Assembly (NCBI RefSeq): GCF_013387495.1
Contig: NZ_JABZEE010000008.1
Location: forward strand, 62,001 to 126,000
From: Streptomyces sp. PKU-EA00015
GTDB lineage: Bacteria; Actinomycetota; Actinomycetes; Streptomycetales; Streptomycetaceae
Direction of reading: 5' to 3'
Length of the DNA stretch: 64,000 bases
The notes under the pieces are model-generated. The model was not told the origin of the DNA, did no database searches, and saw only the letters and a program-made list of their open reading frames with translations. How positions within the stretch are numbered: position 1 is the first letter of the stretch; each line of letters begins with the position of its first letter. This document shows positions 1 to 12,210 of this stretch, piece by piece. The translations under genes were made by a program, and so were the position numbers.

Positions 1-241
1 GCCGCAGGGGCTCGGGGGGCTGGTTGAGGGCGATGGGGACGGGGAGGGTGGTGGTGGCGTTGTGCTCGGCGAAGGTGTCGAGCTCGCGGGTGAGCCGGCG
101 GGTCCACTCGGGCATGCGGCCGGCGCGGTGCCGGGCGGCGGGCCAGCCGGCGGCATCACCGGCGGCGAGCCCGAGGAGCAGCCCTTCGACGGGGCGCGGG
201 GAGGTGCGGGTGGCGGGCGGCGGCGCGTGGCTCTCCCCCAC
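1..241 (-). CDS. ADP-ribosylglycohydrolase family protein (N-terminal part; runs off the left edge)
   Basis: About 80 N-terminal residues are visible, read leftward from a GTG at 241. After a short Pro/Ala-rich leader comes GLLLGLAAGDAAGWPAARHR, the N-terminal signature of the DraG/ADP-ribosylglycohydrolase fold: a glycine-rich helix with the GD pair, followed in family members by the first metal-binding DD motif, which is beyond the edge. These enzymes hydrolyse ADP-ribose from proteins or small molecules with Mg2+. It lies downstream of, and on the same strand as, a second full-length paralogue (676-1728), so the two may share regulation. The GTG start is inferred from the frame and the reach of homology; the upstream AAAGGCGG-like ribosome site is weak. 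The family call is firm, but the substrate is unknown. Confidence 0.78.
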   Translation of the reverse strand, partial: MGESHAPPPATRTSPRPVEGLLLGLAAGDAAGWPAARHRAGRMPEWTRRLTRELDTFAEHNATTTLPVPIALNQPPEPLR

Positions 242-675
242 CCCGCCTTTTCCCGGAGCCGGGGTCGTGCCCCCGGACCCCCGTTGTCTCCCCGTCGGGC
301 CCGCACCGAGCCGGCCCCCGGGCCCCGGGGAGTGCGTTGCGTGCGCTGCCGGCAGCGGGTCTTCGGGTGTGTGCGTGTCGAGGGGGCCGTCGGGCCTTTG
401 ACGGTCGTGGGCGGTGTGCGCCGTCGGCGCCGCGTCCGCGCCGAGCCGGCCTCGGGGCCCCGGGCGCCTGGCGTGCGTCGCCGACGGCGCGCCTCCGGAC
501 GCCCCCGCGAGCCGGCCCCCGGGCCCCGGGGGCTTCGCGTCCGCCGCCGACGCCGCGTCCGTGACGGGATGGTTCCCGGGGGCCCGGGGGTTGCGCGCCG
601 GCGGCCCGTCCTCGCCCGGACCGTCCCCGGGGGCCCGGGCCCGTTGCGCGCCGTGTGGGCTGTCGGGCCGGGGTG
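242..675. repeat. GC-rich intergenic array of degenerate CCCCGGGCCCCGGGG-type modules
   Basis: This 434-base gap between the two ADP-ribosylglycohydrolase genes shows no convincing gene. It holds spaced copies of a GC palindromic core, GAGCCGGCCCCCGGGCC followed by CCGGGG: clear copies at 308-330, 443-464 and 509-531, and shorter variants near 575-590 and 625-643. Spacing is about 50 to 67 bases, with one double-length step. The linkers between cores also resemble each other (repeated GCGTSCGYCGCCGAC). Plus-strand open frames here look like G/C-rich artefacts. The array may have grown by slippage or may form structured RNA downstream of the 676-1728 gene. Confidence 0.6.
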
Positions 676-1728
676 TCATCGGGCCGGGGGCGGGGTCAGG
701 AGCGTCGCCACGTCCAGGACGTGGTGGCCGCGCATCGACGGGAGGCAGGTGCCGCGGACCGGGCCGATCGCCGACGACCACGCGTCCGGGATCGCCCCCG
801 CCCCGGACACCGCTCCCGCCAGCGCGCCCGCCACCGCCGCCGTCGTGTCTGCGTCGCGGCCCATGTTCACCGCCGTGAGCACCGAGCGGCGGAAGTCCCC
901 GCGCGCCGCCGCGAACGCGCCGAAGGCCAGGCCCACCGCCTCGGGGGCCAGGTCGGTCCAGGGATAGCCGCCGATCACGACCGTCGAGCGGATCGCCCGT
1001 TCCATGGACAGCACATCCGGGTAGGTGCGGCCCGCCGCCACGACCGCGCGGCGCATCGAGCGGGCCGTCCACGAGTCCATGGGGACCACCGACAGCGCCG
1101 CCCCGATCACCCCGGCCGGGCCCGCCCCGCCCATCGCCGCCGCGACCCCGGCCGCGACCGCCCGGCCTCCGTAGATGCCCTCGCCGTCGTGGCTGACGCT
1201 GCCGTCGATCGTCACCAGCCGGGCCGCCTCCTCGGGCTGCCCGGCCGCGAAGACGCCGAACGGCGCCGCCCGCATCGCCAGGCCGTCGCTCCACGCGTGC
1301 CGGTGCTGCGCCGAGATCGGGGCGGCGAGACCGCGGCGCAGGTTCTCCAGCGTGCCCCGCTCGCTGAAGCCGGCTCCGCGGAAGGGGCCCTCGTCCAGGT
1401 CCGCGATCCACTCGTGCCAGGCCGACTCCACGTGTGCGACGGTCAGCTCCGAGCCGTGCCGGGCGAGCAGCAGGCCCGAGAAGATCGCGTACTCGGTGTC
1501 GTCCGTGCCCGCGGGGTCGTCGCAGACGAAGCCCTCGATCCGGCCCCAGCGGCGGCGGATCTCGGAGGGCCGCAGGTTCTCGGCGGGCGCGCCGAGCGCG
1601 TCGCCGACCGCGAGGCCGAGCAGCGCGCCGCGCGCGCGGTCGTGCAGGTCCGCGGCGGGAGGCGCGGCGGCGGCCGCCGCGCCCGTGACCGCCGGGGCGG
1701 CCGTGTACGAGTCGGTCAGCAACTCCAT
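676..1728 (-). CDS. ADP-ribosylglycohydrolase family protein
   Basis: This 350-residue protein has both signature blocks of the DraG family. The N-terminal block is ARGALLGLAVGDALGAPAEN followed by DDPAGTDDTEYAIFSG (the first metal-ligand cluster, TDD-T-E). The C-terminal block is NMGRDADTTAAVAGALAGA (the second ligand cluster, D-x-D-T). The family removes ADP-ribose from proteins, nucleic acids or metabolites using two Mg2+/Mn2+ ions. No signal peptide or membrane span is seen, so it should be cytoplasmic. The ATG at 1728 was chosen because it begins a short Ala-rich leader just before the domain; the ribosome site is poor. A perfect 12-bp palindrome lies 71 bp upstream. A second paralogue follows at 1-241 on the same strand. 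Confidence 0.9.
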   Translation of the reverse strand: MELLTDSYTAAPAVTGAAAAAAPPAADLHDRARGALLGLAVGDALGAPAENLRPSEIRRRWGRIEGFVCDDPAGTDDTEYAIFSGLLLARHGSELTVAHVESAWHEWIADLDEGPFRGAGFSERGTLENLRRGLAAPISAQHRHAWSDGLAMRAAPFGVFAAGQPEEAARLVTIDGSVSHDGEGIYGGRAVAAGVAAAMGGAGPAGVIGAALSVVPMDSWTARSMRRAVVAAGRTYPDVLSMERAIRSTVVIGGYPWTDLAPEAVGLAFGAFAAARGDFRRSVLTAVNMGRDADTTAAVAGALAGAVSGAGAIPDAWSSAIGPVRGTCLPSMRGHHVLDVATLLTPPPAR

Positions 1729-1798
1729 GGAAGGGGCCCTTTCGCGCGCGCGAGCCTGTTCCCGGATGTCTGCCACGCGTCGGCCGCGAGACAGCCAG

Positions 1799-1810
1799 AG
1801 AAACGTTTCT
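1799..1810. promoter_or_regulatory. Perfect palindrome AGAAACGTTTCT, possible operator
   Basis: A 12-bp perfect inverted repeat with a central CG step sits in the 219-bp divergent gap between the ADP-ribosylglycohydrolase gene (start 1728) and the VIT transporter gene (start 1948). Size and central CpG resemble LacI-family operators. No LacI gene is in the window, so the regulator is unknown. Confidence 0.45.
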
Positions 1811-1843
1811 GTCACCCGGCTTGCCCCACCCTCCCGGTCCGGG

Positions 1844-1862
1844 TAAGTAAAGCCTGCCTTGC
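1844..1862. promoter_or_regulatory. Weak iron-box-like site upstream of the VIT gene
   Basis: The 19-bp stretch TAAGTAAAGCCTGCCTTGC matches 12 of 19 positions of a DmdR/IdeR-type iron box (TWAGGTWAGSCTWACCTWA, counted by eye from a remembered consensus). It lies 86 bp before a gene for an iron/manganese transporter, which makes it plausible. The right half is poor, so this is tentative. Confidence 0.3.
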
Positions 1863-1947
1863 TGGCGCGCCCCTTACATCCTGCGTATTTTCGTGGGTGT
1901 TGAGGGGGCGCGGGCCCGTCGGGTCCGCTGTCGGAGAGGGGAGAGCT

Positions 1948-2676
1948 GTGTCCATCATCGAAACCGAGGCCACGCTTCACGAGGCGCACCGCGACAATCA
2001 CACGCACCGTGACGTGAGCGGCGGCTGGCTGCGCCCGGCGGTGTTCGGCGCGATGGACGGGCTCGTGTCCAACCTCGCCCTGATGACCGGCGTCGCGGGC
2101 GGAGCGGTCTCGCAGCAGACGATCGTCATCACGGGACTGGCCGGACTCGCGGCGGGAGCGTTCTCGATGGCCGCGGGCGAGTACACCTCCGTGGCCTCGC
2201 AGCGAGAGCTGGTCCAGGCCGAACTCGACGTCGAGCGGCGGGAGTTGCGCAAGCACCCGGTCGACGAGATGGAGGAGCTCGCCGCGCTCTACGTCGCCCG
2301 CGGCGTCGAGCCCGCGCTCGCCCGCGAGGTGGCGATGCAGCTCTCCCGGGACCCCGACCAGGCGCTGGAGATACACGCCCGCGAGGAGCTGGGCATCGAT
2401 CCCGACGACCTGCCCTCGCCCACCGTCGCCGCCGTCTCGTCCTTCGGGTCGTTCGCGCTCGGTGCGCTGCTGCCGGTCCTGCCGTATCTGCTCGGTGCGA
2501 GCGCCCTGTGGCCGGCCGTGCTGGTCGCCCTCGTCGGGCTCTTCGCCTGCGGCGCGCTGGTCGCCCAGGTCACCGCCCGCAACTGGTGGTACAGCGGGCT
2601 GCGCCAGCTCGCGCTGGGCGGGGCCGCCGCGGCCGTCACGTACGGTCTGGGCATGCTCATCGGCGGCGCGGTCTGA
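1948..2676 (+). CDS. VIT1/CCC1 family Fe2+/Mn2+ transporter
   Basis: This 242-residue membrane protein has the VIT/CCC1 plan. Two helices come after the polar N-terminus (about residues 28-75, including GGWLRPAVFGAMDGLVSN and the small-residue-rich GLAGLAAGAFSMAAGEYTS). A charged Glu-rich cytoplasmic domain of about 70 residues (ELDVERRELRKHP ... MEELAALYVARG) binds metal in the plant homologue. Three more helices follow at about 150-240. The family exports or sequesters Fe2+ or Mn2+ with proton antiport. The GTG at 1948 is preceded by a strong GGAGAGGGGAGA ribosome site. It is a single-gene unit ended by the hairpin at 2700-2724. Confidence 0.92.
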   Translation: MSIIETEATLHEAHRDNHTHRDVSGGWLRPAVFGAMDGLVSNLALMTGVAGGAVSQQTIVITGLAGLAAGAFSMAAGEYTSVASQRELVQAELDVERRELRKHPVDEMEELAALYVARGVEPALAREVAMQLSRDPDQALEIHAREELGIDPDDLPSPTVAAVSSFGSFALGALLPVLPYLLGASALWPAVLVALVGLFACGALVAQVTARNWWYSGLRQLALGGAAAAVTYGLGMLIGGAV

Positions 2677-2699
2677 CCCCGACCATGCGGAATCATCCC

Positions 2700-2724
2700 C
2701 ACCGGCCCAAGTCAAGGGCCGGTG
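2700..2724 (+). terminator. Hairpin terminator after the VIT gene
   Basis: A perfect 9-bp stem CACCGGCCC / GGGCCGGTG with a 7-nt loop lies 23 bp after the VIT stop codon. There is no long T-tract, as is usual in Streptomyces. Confidence 0.75.
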
Positions 2725-3095
2725 CGGTGGCATTTTCGGGCTCTATCACGGACCCTGTGACGTACGTCCTCTCCTCGAACAGGCCTCGGGATGAGACACT
2801 ATGCACAGCGCTACATAAGTAGCCGTTACCCGGCGGTTTCAATGCCGTAATCGCGGGGCATGAGCCGTAGGCGCTGCAGGCAACGAAGCCCGCACCTGCG
2901 ACGGTCCTCCGAATCCCGATCTGTCCGGTCCGTTCGGCTGTGACCCACCCTTCACCGCTTGGCGCGGTGTCCGCATGCTGGAATGAGCTATTCGCTTTCC
3001 GAGAAGCACTCCATCATGTAACCTGCACGAAATTTCGCGGAGGGCCAACGTCGTCCCTCGGCACTGCACATGCCACGACGACGACGGGAGAGCCG
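2725..3095. other. Upstream region of gltB
   Basis: About 370 bases lie between the VIT terminator and the gltB start. I see no gene. Short open frames lack ribosome sites and family signatures. The only site I can name is the GlnR-like box at 3018-3033. A GCAGG...CCTGC stem near 2876-2900 is possible but matches no riboswitch I can identify. Confidence 0.5.
3018..3033 (+). promoter_or_regulatory. GlnR-box-like site upstream of gltB
   Basis: GTAAC, six bases, then GAAAT (GTAACCTGCACGAAAT) fits one GlnR box unit, gTnAc-n6-GaAAc, with only the last base different and the spacing exact. It lies 63 bp before the gltB start. No good second unit lies 22 bp on either side, so it may be a half-site. 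GlnR is the global nitrogen regulator of actinomycetes. Confidence 0.5.
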
Positions 3096-7647
<4,552 letters not shown>

Positions 7648-7655
<8 letters not shown>

Positions 7656-9108
7656 CCCCAAGGGCTTCCTGACCACCGGGCGCGAGGTCGCCAAGACCCG
7701 CCCCGCCGAGGAGCGCGTCAAGGACTGGAACGAGGTCTACGTCCCCGGCTCCCTGCTGCCGATCATCAGCAAGCAGGCCGGCCGCTGCATGGACTGCGGC
7801 ATCCCGTTCTGCCACAACGGCTGTCCGCTCGGGAACCTCATCCCCGAGTGGAACGACTACGCCTACCGCGAGGACTGGTCCGCCGCGTCCGAGCGGCTGC
7901 ACGCGACCAACAACTTCCCGGAGTTCACCGGCCGGCTGTGCCCCGCTCCCTGCGAGGCGGCGTGCGTGCTGGGCATCAACCAGCCCGCCGTCACCATCAA
8001 GAACGTCGAGGTCTCCATCATCGACAAGGCGTGGGACTCCGGTGACGTGACCCCGCAGCCACCGGAGCGCCTGTCCGGCAAGACCGTCGCGGTCATCGGC
8101 TCGGGCCCGGCGGGCCTGGCCGCCGCCCAGCAGCTGACCCGGGCCGGCCACACGGTCGCCGTGTACGAGCGCGCCGACCGCATCGGCGGCCTGCTGCGGT
8201 ACGGCATCCCCGAGTTCAAGATGGAGAAGGTGCACATCAACCGGCGCATCGAGCAGATGCGCGCGGAGGGCACCAAGTTCCGCACCGAGATCGAGATCGG
8301 CCGTGACATCGACGCCGCGAAGCTGCGGCAGCGGTACGACGCGGTCGTCATCGCGGCCGGTGCGACCGTCTCGCGCGACCTGCCCGTCCCGGGCCGGGAG
8401 CTCAAGGGGATCCACTTCGCGATGGAGTACCTGCCGCTCGCCAACAAGGTGCAGGAGGGCGACTTCGTCGCTCCTCCGATCACCGCCGAGGGCAAGCACG
8501 TCGTCGTCATCGGCGGCGGCGACACCGGCGCGGACTGCGTCGGCACGGCCCACCGGCAGGGCGCGGCGTCCGTCACGCAGCTGGAGATCATGCCGAAGCC
8601 GGGCGAGGAGCGGTCGGCGGGGCAGCCGTGGCCGACCTTCCCCATGCTCTACAAGGTCACCTCGGCGCACGAGGAGGGCGGCGAGCGGGTCTACTCCGTC
8701 TCGACCACCCACTTCGAGGGCGACGAGGACGGCAACGTCCAGTTCCTCCACCTCGTCGAGGTCGAGTTCGTCGACGGCAAGCTGGAGCAGAAGCCGGGGA
8801 CGGAGCGGAAGATCCCCGCGCAGCTGGTCACCCTCGCCATGGGCTTCACCGGCACGGACCGGGCCAACGGTCTGGTCGAGCAGTTCGGCCTGGAGCTCGA
8901 CGAGCGCGGCAACATCGCGCGCGACGCCGACTTCGCGACGAACGTCGACGGTGTGTTCGTGGCGGGCGACGCGGGCCGCGGCCAGTCGCTGATCGTGTGG
9001 GCGATCGCCGAGGGCCGCTCGGCGGCACGCGGAGTCGACCGCTACCTGACGGGGGCGAGCGAACTGCCCGCCCCGATCCGCCCGACGGACCGTGCGCTCA
9101 CGGTCTGA
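7648..9108 (+). CDS. gltD: Glutamate synthase small subunit
   Basis: This 486-residue beta subunit passes electrons from NADPH through FAD and iron-sulfur clusters to GltB. N-terminal cysteines for two 4Fe-4S clusters are visible: C47-x2-C50-x4-C55-x3-C59P ([14 protein letters not shown]) and then [10 protein letters not shown]. They are followed by the FAD dinucleotide fold at about residue 149 ([15 protein letters not shown]) and the NADPH fold at about 286 ([12 protein letters not shown]). The GATG motif [16 protein letters not shown] closes the FAD domain. Its start overlaps the gltB stop (ATGGCTGA), so translation is coupled and subunit ratios are fixed. A 14-bp hairpin at 9153-9196 ends the operon. 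Confidence 0.98.
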
Positions 9109-9152
9109 CGCGGATCCCCTGATCGTCCCGTACAACGGCGTACGGAACTGAT

Positions 9153-9196
9153 CGCGGCGCCTGCCCCTGTCCCCGACCGGACGGGCAGGCGCCGCG
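9153..9196 (+). terminator. Terminator of the gltBD operon
   Basis: A perfect 14-bp stem CGCGGCGCCTGCCC / GGGCAGGCGCCGCG closes a 16-nt loop 44 bp after gltD. Confidence 0.85.
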
Positions 9197-9466
9197 GTGC
9201 GTCCGGGCCCGGGGCGGTTGCCCCGGGCCCGCTGCGCGGGGGCGCTGCCCCCGCGGGCCCCACCTGCCGTGCTCGGCGCCCGGCCCGGTGCCGGCGGGGC
9301 CGTGTGCGCCTGCCGGGGCTCTGCCCCGGACCCCGCGCCTCAATAGCCGGCGGGGCTGGATCGTGCCGGTCGGCCGGGGGATTGGGCGCGGACGCCGGGA
9401 AGGTACCCTCGGCACGATCTCCCCGCGCACCTGCCCACTCGCACGGCACGACGAACGGAGCGCCGC
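9197..9466. repeat. Intergenic region with one partial copy of the dispersed composite repeat (9312-9360)
   Basis: The gap between gltBD and the vWA gene has no gene. GC palindromes (GGGCCCGGGGCGG, CCCGCTGCGCGGGGGC) lead into a copy of a dispersed Streptomyces intergenic repeat. The copy is a GGGGCTCTGCCCC hairpin, then GACCCCGCGCCTCAAT and GCCGGCGGGGCTGGA, at 9312-9360. Nearly the same block recurs at 26160-26207. The vWA promoter should lie in 9361-9466, but I cannot place it with confidence. Confidence 0.65.
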
Positions 9467-10210
9467 ATGGCCCTCGCCGGCACCACCCCGGGCCCGGCCA
9501 TCAGCCTCCGCAAGGTCGAGGAGCGGGCTCCCGCGCTCGTGAGCCTCTACAAGTCCGCCGGCGTCAGTCTCCACAAGCACGGACTGCACGGGCAGCGCGC
9601 CGCCGTCTATCTCGTCCTCGACTACTCCGGGTCCATGAAGGAGTACTACCGGGACGGCAGCGTCCAGGCGCTCGCCGACCGGGTCCTCGGGCTCTCCGCC
9701 AACCTCGACGACGACGGCCGCGTCCCCGTCGTGCTCTTCTCCACGGACGTCGACGCCGTCACCGACATCGCCCTCGACCGCCACCACGGCCGGGTCGACG
9801 AGATCGTCGCCGGCCTCGGCCACATGGGCAGGACCAGCTACCACCTGGCCATGGACGCCGTGATCGACCACTACATCGACAGCGGGTCCACCGCCCCGGC
9901 GCTGGTCGTCTTCCAGACCGACGGCGGCCCGATCAACAAGCTCGCCGCCGAACGCTACCTGTGCAAGGCGGCACGGCTGCCCCTGTTCTGGCAGTTCATC
10001 GGCTTCGGCAACAAGCGCAGTTCGCAGTTCGACTTCCTGCGCAGGCTCGACGAACTCGCCGTCCCCGCCAGGCGTCCCGTCGACAACGCCGGCTTCTTCC
10101 ACGCCGGGTCCGACCCGCGCCAGGTGCCGGACACCGAGCTGTACGACCGGCTGGTCGGGGAGTTCCCGCACTGGCTCGCCGCCGCCCGCGCCCAGGGCAT
10201 CGTCCGGTGA
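9467..10210 (+). CDS. vWA domain protein, TerF/tellurium-resistance type
   Basis: This 247-residue cytoplasmic protein is a von Willebrand factor A domain with an intact MIDAS metal site. DYSGSMKEYY (D-x-S-x-S) begins at about residue 52, a conserved Thr lies in HMGRTSYH, and an Asp in FQTDGG. The family belongs to the stress and tellurite (Ter) group of vWA proteins in actinomycetes; the molecular role is not known. The ATG at 9467 follows ACGGAGCG at good spacing. The stop overlaps the HutD start (GTGA), so the two are translationally coupled. There is no signal peptide. Confidence 0.88.
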   Translation: MALAGTTPGPAISLRKVEERAPALVSLYKSAGVSLHKHGLHGQRAAVYLVLDYSGSMKEYYRDGSVQALADRVLGLSANLDDDGRVPVVLFSTDVDAVTDIALDRHHGRVDEIVAGLGHMGRTSYHLAMDAVIDHYIDSGSTAPALVVFQTDGGPINKLAAERYLCKAARLPLFWQFIGFGNKRSSQFDFLRRLDELAVPARRPVDNAGFFHAGSDPRQVPDTELYDRLVGEFPHWLAAARAQGIVR

Positions 10211-10788
10211 CCGTGCGCGTCCTGCGTGCCGCGGGCCGCACCGCCGTGCCGTGGAAGAACGGCGGCGGCGTGACCAGGGAGATCGCCGCCTCGCCCGAGG
10301 GTGCGCCGATGGACGCCTTCGACTGGCGCATCAGCCTCGCCGACGTCGCGGCAGACGGCCCCTTCTCCGCGTTCCCCGGAGTGGACCGCACCCTCACCGT
10401 CGTGGAGGGCCCGGGCATGGACCTCACCGTCGGGGGCGAGAGGCTGCTCGTCGACGAGCGGTTCGTGCCCCGGGACTTCCCCGGCGACCGCGCCACCGAC
10501 GGCCGGCTCCTCGGCGGCCCGGTGGTCAACTTCAACGTCATGCACCGCCGCGACCGCGCCGACGTCGTCACCGCGGTCGTGCGGGGCAGCCTGCCCCTCG
10601 TCGTCCCGGACGGCTCGGTCGTCGTGGTCGTGGCCCTGTGGGGCACGACGGTGCTGGAGGCCGGGCGCCCCGCAGCCGGGCGCGTCACGCTCGGCCGGTA
10701 CGACGCGGCCGTGGTGGACGGCCATGCGGGCGTCCTGCGGACGGACGGCGACGCGGCGGTGGTCACGATCCGCGTCCCGGCCGCCTGA
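10207..10788 (+). CDS. HutD family protein
   Basis: The 193-residue protein has the HutD signature: VLRAAGRTAVPWKNGGGVTREI at the N-terminus, DWRISLADVAADGPFSAFPGVDRTL, then GPVVNFNVMHRR. HutD proteins are cupin-like and accompany histidine-utilisation genes in proteobacteria, possibly as a governor of urocanate level. No hut genes are near here, so the role is open. The GTG at 10207 overlaps the vWA stop by 4 bp, which supports this start and a two-gene operon. No export signal is seen. Confidence 0.88.
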   Translation: MTVRVLRAAGRTAVPWKNGGGVTREIAASPEGAPMDAFDWRISLADVAADGPFSAFPGVDRTLTVVEGPGMDLTVGGERLLVDERFVPRDFPGDRATDGRLLGGPVVNFNVMHRRDRADVVTAVVRGSLPLVVPDGSVVVVVALWGTTVLEAGRPAAGRVTLGRYDAAVVDGHAGVLRTDGDAAVVTIRVPAA

Positions 10789-10910
10789 GCCCCCACCCGG
10801 GCGACCGCTGCCCGCCCGGCGTTCCAGGCCGCCGGGCCGAACGCGGTCCGTCCGGATGACGCCGCCGAAACCCGACAGAAGATGTCCGGTTTCCCTGGTG
10901 GGATGAGGTC

Positions 10911-11384
10911 ATGACCTTCGCCCCCTGGTCCGCCTTCCGGACCGCCGAGCCCGCCTTCGCCGAGACCGTCCAGCACCGCTTCGAGCGCTACAGGCACCAT
11001 GTGCTCGCCACCCTGCGCAAGGACGGATCGCCCCGCCTGACCGGCCTGGAGGTGGACTTCCGCTTCGGTGAGCTGTGGCTCGGCATGATGCCCTACTCCC
11101 GCAAGGCGCAGGATCTCCAGCGCGATCCGCGCTTCGCCCTGCATGCCAATCCGGGGGCCGACGACTCCATGGACGGCGGTGACGTGCGCGTCTCCGGGCG
11201 GGCGGTCGAGGTGACCGACCCCGAGGAGGTGGCGCGCTTCGCCGCCGAGGCCGAGCCGCCCGAGCCCTTCCACCTCTTCCGGGCCGAGCTAGGCGAGGTG
11301 GTGCGCACCTGTGTCGAGGGCGACGAACTCGTCGTGCGGACCTGGCGGCCGGGCGCGGAGGTCAGGACGATGCGGCGTCGCTGA
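10911..11384 (+). CDS. Pyridoxamine 5'-phosphate oxidase family (PPOX, flavin/F420-type) protein
   Basis: This 157-residue single-domain split beta-barrel protein has the pattern FERYRHHVLATLRKDGSPRL (strands binding the cofactor phosphate), then GELWLGMMPYSRKAQDLQRD and FALHANPG, typical of actinobacterial PPOX-class proteins that bind F420, FMN or heme. The true substrate cannot be read from sequence. The length is normal for the class. It stands alone on the plus strand after HutD with a 122-bp gap. The ATG at 10911 follows GGGATGAGGTC. Confidence 0.85.
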   Translation: MTFAPWSAFRTAEPAFAETVQHRFERYRHHVLATLRKDGSPRLTGLEVDFRFGELWLGMMPYSRKAQDLQRDPRFALHANPGADDSMDGGDVRVSGRAVEVTDPEEVARFAAEAEPPEPFHLFRAELGEVVRTCVEGDELVVRTWRPGAEVRTMRRR

Positions 11385-11536
11385 CCGGCGTCTTCGCCGG
11401 ACAGCACCCGCGTCCGGCGCACCGGCGGGCTGCCCCACGCGTCGATCCGGCTACGCGTCGTCCCTGACCGGCGAGGGCGTCTGAGTCAGCAGCCGGCATG
11501 TGTAACGGGACGGACGGGCGGGACGACAATGGACGC

Positions 11537-12151
11537 GTGCCCCCGACGAAGAAGAACCAGGTGAACCCGGCCCCGCCCGAGCGGCGCGCCGAACTCCTCG
11601 CCACGGCGGCCGAGGTGTTCGCCGCACACGGCTACAACGCGACCACCGTCCGCCGCATCGCCGACGAGGCCGGCATGCTCGCCGGCAGCCTCTACTACCA
11701 CTTCGATTCCAAGGAGTCGATGCTCGACGAGATCCTCTCCACGTTCCTCGACGAGCTCTGGGCCGGGTACGACGCCGTGCTCGCCGCCGGCCTCGGACCG
11801 CGCGAGACCATCGAGGCGCTCGTCACCGAATCGTTCCGCGAGATCGACCGGCACCGGGCGGCCGTCGCCATCTACCAGAAGGAGTCCCGGCACCTGGCCG
11901 CGCAGCCGCGCTTCGGCTATCTCGCCGAATCCCAGGCCAAGTTCGAGAAGGCCTGGCTCGGAACGCTGGAGCGCGGCGTCGCGGAACGCGTCTTCCGCGC
12001 CGACCTCGACGTCCGGCTCACCTACCGCTTCGTGCGCGACACCGTATGGGTCGCCGCGTCCTGGTACCGGCCGGACGGACAGCACAGCCCCGAGGAGATC
12101 GCCCGCCAGTACCTGTCGATGGTGCTGGACGGTATCGCCGTACGCACCTGA
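11537..12151 (+). CDS. TetR/AcrR family transcriptional regulator
   Basis: This 204-residue repressor has an N-terminal TetR helix-turn-helix (RRAELLATAAEVFAAHGYNA, then TTVRRIADEAGMLAGSLYYHF, about residues 14-60) and an all-helical ligand domain. Its wording (AGMLAGSLYYHFDSKESML) resembles KstR2/PaaR-type regulators of acyl-CoA or steroid catabolism, but no such genes are adjacent. The GTG at 11537 is preferred to the ATG at 11498 because homology starts with PPTKKN. GACAAT lies 6 bp before the GTG, so the message could be leaderless. It converges on the minus-strand gene at 12407 across a MITE-like element. Confidence 0.9.
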   Translation: MPPTKKNQVNPAPPERRAELLATAAEVFAAHGYNATTVRRIADEAGMLAGSLYYHFDSKESMLDEILSTFLDELWAGYDAVLAAGLGPRETIEALVTESFREIDRHRAAVAIYQKESRHLAAQPRFGYLAESQAKFEKAWLGTLERGVAERVFRADLDVRLTYRFVRDTVWVAASWYRPDGQHSPEEIARQYLSMVLDGIAVRT

Positions 12152-12210
12152 TGGAGGCGCGGGGGTCCGGGGGCGGAGTCTTCGGCAAGATCCGGAAGAG
12201 AGGGCCTAGT

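Noticed and set aside
62-967. 301-residue plus-strand frame at the left edge
   Set aside because: Arg/Gly/Pro-rich, built from the GC repeat array and the antisense of two real genes.
655-2676. 673-residue plus-strand frame reaching into the VIT gene
   Set aside because: Only the last 242 residues are a real protein; the first part is antisense to the ADP-ribosylglycohydrolase gene and low complexity.
2860-2920. Riboswitch upstream of gltB
   Set aside because: A GCAGG/CCTGC stem exists, but the conserved core of no known class (glutamine, c-di-AMP, cobalamin) could be matched.
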